A stretch of DNA of 64,000 bases from Polyangiaceae bacterium (GTDB lineage Bacteria > Myxococcota_A > Polyangia > Polyangiales > Polyangiaceae): assembly GCA_016719945.1 (NCBI GenBank), contig JADJYE010000002.1, positions 186,001 through 250,000 on the forward strand, read 5' to 3'. The notes beneath the pieces are model-generated. The model made no database searches. It was not told the origin of the DNA and saw only the letters and a list, made by a program, of their open reading frames with translations. This document shows, one piece after another, positions 40,919 through 48,537 of the stretch. Each line of letters begins with the position of its first letter. The first letter of the stretch is position 1. Both the position numbers and the translations under genes were made by a program.

Positions 40919-41979
40919 GGATCGGCCCCGGCGAGATCGGCGCCGAAGAAGCGAGAGATGGGCAGGTTTACCGGCGCGCCGTCGAGCGCGACGGCCATCA
41001 GGTGCTCGGCGAGCGGGTAGCGCTCGAGGGGCTCGTCGAGCGCCTTCGTCGTGAACGCGTCGCGCAGGCTCGCGAGGATCTCGAGGCACTCGAGCGTCGC
41101 GCCCTCCATCCGTGCGATCGCCTCGTCTCGGCCGAGCCCGGTGCCGAGCAGCTTGCCGAAGCGCCCCGTGCGCCCGCCGTTGGTGGTGACGTCGAGGTCC
41201 CCCACGCCGGCGAGCCCGCTCGCGGTGTCGGCGCGCCCGCCGAGCGCGCGCACGAGGCCGCGCATCTCGAGGACCGCCTGCGCCATGATCGCCGACTCGA
41301 GGTTGTGCATCGCCACGCTGCCGGCCTGGCCGCCGGCCCGCTCGTGCATCCCGGCCGGCAGCGCGATGCCCATCGCGTAGGCGTTCTTGAGCGCCGCGCA
41401 GGCCTCCGCGCCAACGACGTCGAGGGTGGGGAGCGGGCGATAGTAGGGGGTCTCGATCAGCCCAGCGATCGCCGCGTTCGAGGCCCGATCACGCCCGGCG
41501 ACGAGCACACACGTCGGCACCCGCCGCGCGAGCTCGCCGGCGATGCAAGGCCCCGCGATGGCGGCCGGGTGAATCGTGGAGCGGGCAGGCTCCGGGAGCC
41601 GATCGCGCACGACGTCCGGGAGGCAGCGCACGGCGCCGCCCTCCACGACGAGACCTTTCGTGATCATGAACAATGGCGTGCCCGGCCGGATGAGCGGGCC
41701 GAGCTGCTCGCACGCCCACGCGACGCCCGCGGAGCTCACGCCCAGGGCGACCGCGTCGACCCCTTGCATCGCGCCTTGGAGCTCGCGCCACGCGAAGGGC
41801 GTGATCTCTCGCGGCAGCGTCAGGCGCAGCTTCGGGTGGGTCCCGTCTGCGCGCAGAGAGTCGATGATGCCCGCGTCGAGGTGCGTCCCGACGAGGCGCA
41901 GCGCGTGCCCGCGGTCGACGAGCGGCACGGCGAGCGCGCTGCCCATCATTCCGGCGCCGAGGATGAGGATGGTGGCCAT
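40915..41979 (-). CDS. NAD(P)H-dependent glycerol-3-phosphate dehydrogenase-like protein
   Basis: 354-residue GpsA-type dehydrogenase, which would interconvert dihydroxyacetone phosphate and sn-glycerol-3-phosphate. The dinucleotide fold starts ATILILGAGMMGSALA. Family motifs GIALPAGMHER and GLAGVGDLDVTTNGGRTGRFG are present, along with the active-site Lys in ALKNAYAM. The ATG starts only 45 bases from the divergent beta-helix gene. It leads an operon with the FGGY kinase and YhhN. A bona fide housekeeping GpsA probably lies elsewhere, so this copy may be specialised; that is an inference. Confidence 0.85.
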   Translation of the reverse strand: MATILILGAGMMGSALAVPLVDRGHALRLVGTHLDAGIIDSLRADGTHPKLRLTLPREITPFAWRELQGAMQGVDAVALGVSSAGVAWACEQLGPLIRPGTPLFMITKGLVVEGGAVRCLPDVVRDRLPEPARSTIHPAAIAGPCIAGELARRVPTCVLVAGRDRASNAAIAGLIETPYYRPLPTLDVVGAEACAALKNAYAMGIALPAGMHERAGGQAGSVAMHNLESAIMAQAVLEMRGLVRALGGRADTASGLAGVGDLDVTTNGGRTGRFGKLLGTGLGRDEAIARMEGATLECLEILASLRDAFTTKALDEPLERYPLAEHLMAVALDGAPVNLPISRFFGADLAGADP

Positions 41980-42024
41980 AACAAAGGAGGGGAGGGAACG
42001 GGCCGCATGTTAGTCTCCTTTTCG

Positions 42025-43329
42025 ATGCGACCCGCACGACTTATCCCCCTCGCCGCGCTCGTCCTCGCTCTCGCCCCGCTCGCGCTCGTCCCGGGCTGCG
42101 GGGACGACTCCGCCACGGGGGGCGCCGGAGGTGCGGGAGGTGGGGGAGGCGGCGGACCGAGCGAAGCGTGTGAGGGCGTCGACACCACTGGCTGCACGAT
42201 CTCCCTCGGGCCGTCCGACGACGTCACCAACGAGCTGCAGACCGCGCTGATCGAGGCCGAGTCGGGCTCGCCCGTGTGCCTCTGCCCCGGCACCTACCTG
42301 TTCGACAACGAGCTGCAGGTGAACACGCCGGATCTCACGATTCGGGGCGTCGGGGCGACGCGTGACGACGTCGTCTTGGACTTCGCCAATCAGATCGGCG
42401 GCGACGACGGCCTCACCGCCACCAGCGACGGCTTCACGGTCGAGAACCTGTCGGTGAAGAACACGACTGGCAACGGCATCGTCGCCACCGGGTCCGACGG
42501 CGTCACCTTCCGCAACCTGAAAGTGTGGTGGGACGCAGGCTCGGTCACCGAGAACGGGGCGTACGCCGTCTACCCGATCTCGAGCTCCAACGTGCTGATC
42601 GAGGACTGCGAGATCGTCGGCGCCGCCGACGCTGGCGTGTACGTGGGCCAGTCGACGAACATCATCGTGCGCAACAACGACGTGCACGCGAACGTCGCCG
42701 GTATCGAGATCGAGAACTCGACCGACGCCGAGGTCTACGACAACCGGGCGTACGACAACGCGGCCGGCATCCTCGTGTTCGCGCTGCCGAACCTCGACAA
42801 GACCGACAGCCTGCGCTGCGACGTCCACGACAACGAGATCTACGAGAACAACCGCGACAATTTCGGCGAAGAAGGGACGGTGGTCGCCGCCGTTCCGCCG
42901 GGGATCGGTGTGTTGATCCTCGCGGCGGACGAGACTCACGTTCACGACAACACCATCACCGACAACGTGACGGGGGGCGTGGTGATGGTGTCGATGGCGA
43001 CCCTCTCCCTGCTCGTCGCCCCGGGCGAGCCCGATCCCGACACCGATCCGGATCCCGAGACCACGTACATCTACGCGAACACGTTCAGCGGCAACGGTAC
43101 CGACCCCTCCTCCCCGCTCGACCTCGTCGACGTGGTGCCGATGGAAGATGTGCTGTGGGACGGAGTCGAGAAGACCGACGGCAGCGGGGACTTGTGCCTC
43201 AGCATGACACCGCCGACCTTCCGCAACATCCACGGTGTCTCCAACATCGCGAACCAGGCGAACCACACCACCGACACGACGCCGCACGAGTGCGACCACA
43301 CGCCGCTCGCCCCCATCGTCCTCGAGTGA
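42025..43329 (+). CDS. Parallel beta-helix lipoprotein (TIGR03805 family)
   Basis: 434-residue lipoprotein (signal LVLALAPLALVPGC, then GGAGG linker). The body is a right-handed parallel beta-helix with coils such as GFTVENLSVKNTTGNGIVATG, SNVLIEDCEIVGAADAGVYV, TNIIVRNNDVHANVAGIEI and DAEVYDNRAYDNAAGILVF. This matches TIGR03805, whose members occur next to TIGR03806 di-heme cytochromes, the second gene downstream here. Function of that pair is unknown. An in-frame ATG at 42007 is also possible. The stop overlaps the next gene's GTG (GTGA). The divergent gap to the GpsA-like gene is only 45 bases. Confidence 0.85.
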   Translation: MRPARLIPLAALVLALAPLALVPGCGDDSATGGAGGAGGGGGGGPSEACEGVDTTGCTISLGPSDDVTNELQTALIEAESGSPVCLCPGTYLFDNELQVNTPDLTIRGVGATRDDVVLDFANQIGGDDGLTATSDGFTVENLSVKNTTGNGIVATGSDGVTFRNLKVWWDAGSVTENGAYAVYPISSSNVLIEDCEIVGAADAGVYVGQSTNIIVRNNDVHANVAGIEIENSTDAEVYDNRAYDNAAGILVFALPNLDKTDSLRCDVHDNEIYENNRDNFGEEGTVVAAVPPGIGVLILAADETHVHDNTITDNVTGGVVMVSMATLSLLVAPGEPDPDTDPDPETTYIYANTFSGNGTDPSSPLDLVDVVPMEDVLWDGVEKTDGSGDLCLSMTPPTFRNIHGVSNIANQANHTTDTTPHECDHTPLAPIVLE

Positions 43330-44453
43330 GCCAGACCGTCGTGTTCGGGCTCGGCTCCCTTCGATCTCTCCCGGCGCTCGGCGCCTTCGCGGTCGCGCTC
43401 GCCGGCGCGCTCGCCGTCTCGGGTTGTGATGAGGAGAGCGAGCCTGGCCCCGAGCCCTACGAAGGCCCGCCCCTCCCCTGGGCGTACGAGCCCTTCCCGG
43501 CGGTGGTGCATCCGTCCGACAACCCGAGCTCCTCCGAGAAGGTCGAGCTCGGCCGGCTGCTCTTCTACGATCCGATCTTGAGTCGAGACGAGGCGACCGC
43601 GTGCGCCACGTGTCACAGCGAGCAGTGGGGCATGTCCGACGGCCTCGGCGTCTCCATCGGGGTGGACGGTGAGGGCCCGACCGGCCCTGGCCGCAGCGGC
43701 CCGAACGTCGCGACCCGCAACGCGCTGACCCTGTGGAACGCGGCGCTGCGGCGGGAGCTGTTCTGGGACGGGCGCGCAGCGTCGCTCGAGGAGCAGGCCC
43801 TGCAGCCGCTCGAGCAGGCGCTCGAGCTCGACCTCGATCCCGAGGAGGCCGCGTCGCGCATCGCCGCGATCCCCGCGTACGTCGAGCTGTTCGAGGCCGC
43901 GTTCCCGGGCGAAGCGCAGCCGGTCACCTCCGACAACGTCGCGCGCGCGCTGTCGACGTTCGAGCGCTCGCTCCTCTCGAATCGAGCTCCGTACGATCGC
44001 TACGTCGATGGCGACGAGGGCGCCCTGAGCGACGAGCAGCTCGAGGGGATGCAGCTGTTCGCGGAGGCTGGGTGCGCCACGTGCCACGTGCCCCCGCTGT
44101 TCGAGAGCAACAGGTACGCGGCGCGGGTCGAGACCGATGACGAGGGTCGGATGGCGGTGACGGCAGCCGCCGCAGATCGAGGCGCGTTCCGCGTGCCCAC
44201 GCTGCGTAATCTCCGAGAGAGCGGCCCGTACTTCCACGACGGAAGCTCGGAGACGCTGGAGGAGGCGGTCTGGCGTGAGGCCGACGTAGCAGCGCGCGAA
44301 GGCGAGGGCCGCGCCCTCACCTGGGCGGAGGTGGACCTCGTCGCGCTGTTCTTGAAGAAAGCGCTGATGGATCGCTCGCGCGAGCCGGAGCGCCCCGACG
44401 AGGTGCCGAGCGGGCTCGACGTCCCTCTCGACGGCCTCAGGATCCCCAGGTAG
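43326..44453 (+). CDS. MauG-like di-heme cytochrome c peroxidase lipoprotein
   Basis: 375-residue exported protein: signal ending AVSGCDEES, then a di-heme peroxidase domain of the MauG/CcpA superfamily. Two heme motifs CATCH are visible: ACATCHSEQWGMSDG at about residue 95 and GCATCHVPPLFES at about 260. Also typical are LGRLLFYDP, RNALTLWNAALRRELFWDG and the C-terminal RVPTLRNLRESGPYFHDGS. Such proteins oxidise partner proteins or reduce peroxide in the periplasm. The GTG start overlaps the beta-helix gene's stop; the SO2930-type cytochrome follows after 17 bases. The presence of this peroxidase between the TIGR03805 and TIGR03806 members is notable. Confidence 0.85.
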   Translation: MSQTVVFGLGSLRSLPALGAFAVALAGALAVSGCDEESEPGPEPYEGPPLPWAYEPFPAVVHPSDNPSSSEKVELGRLLFYDPILSRDEATACATCHSEQWGMSDGLGVSIGVDGEGPTGPGRSGPNVATRNALTLWNAALRRELFWDGRAASLEEQALQPLEQALELDLDPEEAASRIAAIPAYVELFEAAFPGEAQPVTSDNVARALSTFERSLLSNRAPYDRYVDGDEGALSDEQLEGMQLFAEAGCATCHVPPLFESNRYAARVETDDEGRMAVTAAAADRGAFRVPTLRNLRESGPYFHDGSSETLEEAVWREADVAAREGEGRALTWAEVDLVALFLKKALMDRSREPERPDEVPSGLDVPLDGLRIPR

Positions 44454-44470
44454 CGAGCGAGGAGCGGACG

Positions 44471-45601
44471 ATGCGGTGGCTCATCGGCACAGTGATGATC
44501 GCGGCGGCGCTCGCGCTCGCCCCCGCGTGCAGCGACGACGCGGTGACGCCGGATCCGGAGCCCGTCTTGGTGACGCCGCCCGCCTTCGGTGAGCCCTACG
44601 ACAAGCTCTCCGACTGGCACCTCTTCGCCGACCCGCTGTTGCAGCTCCCGGCCGAGCGCGTCGTGCCCTACGACGTGATCGCCCCGCTGTTCTCCGACTA
44701 CACGTCGAAATGGCGCTTCTTGTTCGTACCCGAGGGGGAGACGGTCCCCTACGCGGACGAGGGCACGTGGGAGTTTCCGGTCGGCACGGTGCTCGTGAAG
44801 ACCTTCGCGTACGCCGACGACGTCCGCGAGCCAGAGGGCCCGCGCCGCATCCTCGAGACGCGGCTGCTATGGCGCGAGCCCGAGGGTTGGACGGCCCACA
44901 CGTACATCTGGAACGAGGAGCAGAGCGAGGCGATCCGAGAGGTCGGCGGACGCTTCGTGGACGTCACCTTCATCGACCCCCTCGGCGCGACGGTGGAGAC
45001 GGCCTACCGCGTCCCCAACACGAACGAGTGCGCCGACTGCCACCATCAAGGGGAGGACGAGGCGGGCGCGATCATCGTGGGGCCCTTGGGGCCCAAGACG
45101 CTCCAGCTCGATCGCGACGCCGATTTCGGCGCGGGGCCGGTGAACCAGCTCGACCAACTCTCGTCGCTCGGGTTGTTCGACGGCGACCCCACGCCCTCCA
45201 GCGAGCGAGAGCGCCTGGTGGATCCCTACGACCCGGCGGAAGACCTCTCGCTGCGCGCGCGCTCGTACTTCGACGCCAACTGCTCGGGCTGCCACCGGCA
45301 GGGCGGCAGCGCCACCGACAGCGACCTCGAGCTCGACTTCGACTCGACGGACCCGACCACGAGCGACGCGGTCGTGTGGGGCGTCTGCAAGACGCCCACG
45401 AGCGCCGGCGGTGCGACCTGCGGCAACACTTACGACATCGTGCCCGGTGAGCCCGACCTCTCGATCGTGGTGTGCCGCATGACCGCGACCGAGCTCGACC
45501 AGCGGATGCCGCCGCTGGGCTCCAAGATCGTGCACCAGGAGGGGCTCGCGCTCATGCGCGAGTGGATCGAGTCGCTGCCGCCCGCGAGCTGCACGCCCTG
45601 A
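44471..45601 (+). CDS. SO2930-type di-heme cytochrome lipoprotein (TIGR03806 family)
   Basis: 376-residue lipoprotein (signal AALALAPACSDD). It begins with FGEPYDKLSDWHLF and PYDVIAPLFSDYTSKWRFLF, as in TIGR03806 proteins (SO2930 of Shewanella). Two c-type heme motifs are present: TNECADCHHQGED at about residue 190 and FDANCSGCHRQGGS at about 275. The C-terminus has RMPPLGSKIVHQEG. The family pairs with TIGR03805 beta-helix proteins; the role of the pair is unknown. It is third in a five-gene run and ends five bases before the GDPD start. Confidence 0.9.
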   Translation: MRWLIGTVMIAAALALAPACSDDAVTPDPEPVLVTPPAFGEPYDKLSDWHLFADPLLQLPAERVVPYDVIAPLFSDYTSKWRFLFVPEGETVPYADEGTWEFPVGTVLVKTFAYADDVREPEGPRRILETRLLWREPEGWTAHTYIWNEEQSEAIREVGGRFVDVTFIDPLGATVETAYRVPNTNECADCHHQGEDEAGAIIVGPLGPKTLQLDRDADFGAGPVNQLDQLSSLGLFDGDPTPSSERERLVDPYDPAEDLSLRARSYFDANCSGCHRQGGSATDSDLELDFDSTDPTTSDAVVWGVCKTPTSAGGATCGNTYDIVPGEPDLSIVVCRMTATELDQRMPPLGSKIVHQEGLALMREWIESLPPASCTP

Positions 45602-45606
45602 GATCG

Positions 45607-46356
45607 ATGCTGATCTTCGGGCACCGCGGGGCCTCCGCCGAGCTTCCGGAGAACACGCTCGAGGCGTTCCGCCGCGCGCTGGAGCTCGGCGTCGACGTGA
45701 TCGAGACCGACGTGCACGCGACGCGTGACGGCCACGTCGTCGTGCACCACGACGCGACCGGAGAGCGCATGTCGAAGGAGCCGCGCGCGGTCGCCGACGT
45801 GACCCTGGAGGAGATCCGGCGATGGGACGCGGGCCGCGGCTTCAGCGGGAGGCTAGCGACCGCCGACGCCGGGCGGCCGTTCCAGGTGCCGACGCTCGAG
45901 GAGGCGCTCGAGGCGCTGCCGGGCGTGCCGCTCAACGTCGACATCAAGCCTCGCGGCGCGGTCCCGCTCGTGCTCCGCGTCATCGAGCGGGCGGGCGCCC
46001 ACGAGCGCGTCTTGCTCACGAGCTTCCACGACGACGTCACGCGCGCGGTCCGCGCCGCCGGCTACAAGGGCCGAACCGGGCTCTCCCGCGGCGAGGTCCT
46101 GCGCGCGCTCGCGCTGCCCGCCTGGGCCCCGAGGGTGCTGCGGCCGCCCGGAGACCGGGTCCAGATCCCGGTGGCCATGGGCCCCGTGCCGCTAGCGCGT
46201 CCGGACCTCGTGCGCCGGCTGCAGCGGCTGGGCCTGCGGGTCGACTTCTGGGTCGTCAACGACGTCGTGGGCGCGCACCGAGTCGCCCGTTCGGGCGCCG
46301 ACGGCATCATGACCGACGACCCGCGCACGATCGTGTCGGCGATCCGCGCGCGCTGA
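45607..46356 (+). CDS. Glycerophosphodiester phosphodiesterase (GDPD)
   Basis: 249-residue GDPD without a signal peptide. Catalytic elements: GHRGASAELPENTLEAF (first His/Arg and Glu), VDVIETDVHATRDGHVVVHHD (metal-binding ETD and second catalytic His), and LNVDIKPR. The C-terminus WVVNDVVGAHRVARSGADGIMTDDP matches the family's closing strand. It would hydrolyse glycerophosphodiesters to glycerol-3-phosphate and an alcohol in the cytoplasm. The ATG at 45607 lies 5 bases after the cytochrome stop, so it is probably co-transcribed with the redox genes, though the functional link is unclear. Confidence 0.9.
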   Translation: MLIFGHRGASAELPENTLEAFRRALELGVDVIETDVHATRDGHVVVHHDATGERMSKEPRAVADVTLEEIRRWDAGRGFSGRLATADAGRPFQVPTLEEALEALPGVPLNVDIKPRGAVPLVLRVIERAGAHERVLLTSFHDDVTRAVRAAGYKGRTGLSRGEVLRALALPAWAPRVLRPPGDRVQIPVAMGPVPLARPDLVRRLQRLGLRVDFWVVNDVVGAHRVARSGADGIMTDDPRTIVSAIRAR

Positions 46357-46373
46357 CGTATCCTCTCGCGCAC

Positions 46374-47774
46374 ATGGAGATTCAGTTCATCGGCGCCGCG
46401 CAGACGGTCACGGGGTCGATGCACCTCGTCCGCACCAAGGGCGGCAACATCCTCCTCGACTGTGGCCTGTTCCAGGGCACGCGCCGCGAGTCGATGGAGG
46501 TCAACCGCCACTTTCGCGTGCCCGTGCACGAGGTGAAGGCCGTGGTCTTGTCCCACGCCCACCTCCACCACTCGGGCACGCTCCCGCTGCTCTACAAGAA
46601 CGGCTTCAAGGGTGCGGTGTACGCGACCCCGGCGACGCGCTCGCTGTGCGCCGTCATGCTGCGCGACGCGGCCGCCATCCAGGAGTCGGACGCCCGCTTT
46701 TTGAACAAACACGCCGAGCGCGAGGGGCGGGACGAGACGATCGAGGCGCTCTACGACGACGACGACGTCGTCGCGGCGATCGAGCGCATGATCGCCGTCC
46801 CCTACCACACGTCGATCCCGATCGCGCCCGGCGTCGAGCTGACCTTCATGGACGCAGGCCACGTGCTCGGCAGCGCCGTCTCCGTGCTGGACGTCGAAGA
46901 GGGAGGCAAGAAGACCCGCCTCGTCTTCACCGGGGACCTCGGCCGGCACGACCGACCCATCTTGCGCGACCCCGAGGTGCCCGAGGACACCGACGTCCTC
47001 ATCACCGAGAGCACGTACGGCGATCGACTCCACGACAACCGAGACAAGATGGACGAAGACCTCGCCAAGGTCGTCAACACGACCATCAAGCGGGGCGGCA
47101 AGCTCATCATTCCGTCGTTCGCGCTCGAGCGCGCGCAAGAGGTCGTGTTCGCCCTCAAGAAGCTCAAGAAGAAGGGCGCGATCCCGAACGTTCCGGTGTA
47201 CGTCGACTCTCCGCTCACCGTCCGCATCACCGACGTCTTCAAGCTCCACCCCGAGTGTTACGACGCCGAGACCCGCGCGCTGATGCGCGGCGCCGACTCG
47301 CCCTTCGACTTCTCCGACCTCGCGTACGTCGAGGACCGCGAGGGCTCCAAGGCCATCACCGCCAACCCCGACCCGACGATCGTGATCTCGGCCAGCGGCA
47401 TGTGTGAGGCGGGGCGCATCCTCCATCACCTGCGCGACGCCATCGGCGACCCGAAGAACACGGTGCTGATCGTCGGGTACCAGGCCCAGCACACCCTCGG
47501 GCGCCGGCTCGTCGAGAAGAAGCTGCGCGTGAAGATCTTCGGCGTCGAGCGAGAGCGCCGCTGCGACGTGTTGGTGCTGAACGGCTTCTCCGCGCACGCC
47601 GACCAGAACGATCTCGTCGACTACGCCACGAAGGCCCGAGACAAGGGCAAGCTCCAGAAGATCTTCTTGGTCCACGGCGACCCCCAGCCGCAGAAGGTCC
47701 TCAAGCAGAGGCTCGAAGACGCCAGCCTCGGTGAGGTCTTCGTCCCCGCCAAGGGCGACCGCCTCGACTGCTGA
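46374..47774 (+). CDS. Beta-CASP metallo-beta-lactamase-fold RNase-like protein
   Basis: 466-residue protein of the MBL/beta-CASP family (archaeal CPSF and bacterial YSH1-like nucleases). Motifs: FIGAAQTVTGSMHLV, LDCGLFQG, SHAHLHHSG, DAGHVLGSAV, GDLGRHDRPI, ITESTYGD, VISASGMCEAGRILHH and NGFSAHADQ. The first metal motif reads HAHLHH, with His where Asp is standard in HxHxDH; this changes a metal ligand. The sequence is otherwise complete. Nuclease activity is a family inference and this substitution makes it less certain. It lies 17 bases after the GDPD gene and ends an operon, with a terminator-like hairpin after the stop. Confidence 0.9.
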   Translation: MEIQFIGAAQTVTGSMHLVRTKGGNILLDCGLFQGTRRESMEVNRHFRVPVHEVKAVVLSHAHLHHSGTLPLLYKNGFKGAVYATPATRSLCAVMLRDAAAIQESDARFLNKHAEREGRDETIEALYDDDDVVAAIERMIAVPYHTSIPIAPGVELTFMDAGHVLGSAVSVLDVEEGGKKTRLVFTGDLGRHDRPILRDPEVPEDTDVLITESTYGDRLHDNRDKMDEDLAKVVNTTIKRGGKLIIPSFALERAQEVVFALKKLKKKGAIPNVPVYVDSPLTVRITDVFKLHPECYDAETRALMRGADSPFDFSDLAYVEDREGSKAITANPDPTIVISASGMCEAGRILHHLRDAIGDPKNTVLIVGYQAQHTLGRRLVEKKLRVKIFGVERERRCDVLVLNGFSAHADQNDLVDYATKARDKGKLQKIFLVHGDPQPQKVLKQRLEDASLGEVFVPAKGDRLDC

Positions 47775-47788
47775 GCGCCGCCGGTCTT

Positions 47789-47813
47789 CGCCGACTCCCG
47801 GTTTTTCGGCGAC
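47789..47813. terminator. Bidirectional terminator-like hairpin
   Basis: TCGCCGA (47789-47795) pairs with TCGGCGA (47807-47813) across an 11-base loop containing a short T run, in the 39-bp gap between the convergent beta-CASP and TetR genes. Confidence 0.5.
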
Positions 47814-48404
47814 TCAGCGGGACGCGGCCAGGCCTCGCGCGATCACCTGGGCCAGGTGGCGCGCCTTCTCTTCGGCGATCGGGCGCTCCATCCGGTAGAC
47901 GAAGGGCGGCGAGAGACAGCCAAAGGCGAGCTCGACCGTGTCGATCACCTGCTCGGGGTCGTCGACCGAGAGCTCGCCCTTGGCCTTGCCCTCTTCGATC
48001 AGCTCCCGCACGACGGCGCGCGGCTCCTCGCCGAGGCTGAAGTCGCGCGACTTGGAGCAGCGCATGAGATCGCAGGCGTGCTCGCCGCCGCTCGCGAGGT
48101 CGAGCAGGGCGATGACGCGCCCGGCGAGGGCCGCGGCGAGGCGCTCGGGGCCAGGCGCTGCGCTGCCTGCGGCGTCGCGCATACGGGCGGCGACGAACCG
48201 CGATTTTTCGGCCGCGAGCTCGGAGACGATCTCGTCCTTCGAGGTGAAGTCCAGGTACAGCGAGCCGACGCCGACGCCGACCGAGCGCGCGATGTCCCCC
48301 ATCGTGGTCTTCGCCGGCCCGTAGTGGATGAAGAGCCGCTCGGCGGCCCGAAGGATGCGGTGCCTGCGGGCTGGCGCGGTGGGTCCGGGGTCGTCATCTT
48401 TCAT
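47814..48404 (-). CDS. TetR-family transcriptional regulator
   Basis: 196-residue TetR regulator. The DNA-binding helix-turn-helix is seen in RILRAAERLFIHYGPAKTTMGDIARSVGVGVGSLYLDFTSKDEI (residues about 16-60), with the usual YLxF-x-SKDE close. The C-terminal ligand domain has no recognisable ligand signature (VIALLDLASGGEHACDLMRC, VVRELIEEGKAKGELSV). It is divergent from lon, and the 133-bp gap carries interleaved inverted repeats directly upstream of its start, the expected location of its own operator. Control of lon is possible by position only. Confidence 0.9.
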   Translation of the reverse strand: MKDDDPGPTAPARRHRILRAAERLFIHYGPAKTTMGDIARSVGVGVGSLYLDFTSKDEIVSELAAEKSRFVAARMRDAAGSAAPGPERLAAALAGRVIALLDLASGGEHACDLMRCSKSRDFSLGEEPRAVVRELIEEGKAKGELSVDDPEQVIDTVELAFGCLSPPFVYRMERPIAEEKARHLAQVIARGLAASR

Positions 48405-48421
48405 GAGGCGCTCGCGATTGA

Positions 48422-48454
48422 CGGAACGATGAACGCTCTTACGTTCCGTTCATC
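48422..48454. promoter_or_regulatory. Interleaved inverted repeats, probable TetR operator
   Basis: CGGAACG (48422-48428) with CGTTCCG (48442-48448) and GATGAACG (48428-48435) with CGTTCATC (48447-48454) are two perfect, interleaved inverted repeats in 33 bp, 18 bases upstream of the TetR start and 84 bases upstream of lon. Confidence 0.6.
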
Positions 48455-48537
48455 AGTCATCGTACGCCGCTCGAGTCGCCGCTGGCCAGCCCCGCGGCGA
48501 GCGCCGGTTCCCCCTCTCAGCGAGACGAACACCGCCC

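Noticed and set aside
42007..43329. Beta-helix lipoprotein as a polysaccharide lyase
   Set aside because: No Ca-binding or catalytic Arg/Lys pattern of pectate lyases is seen; the TIGR03805 pairing explains the protein better.
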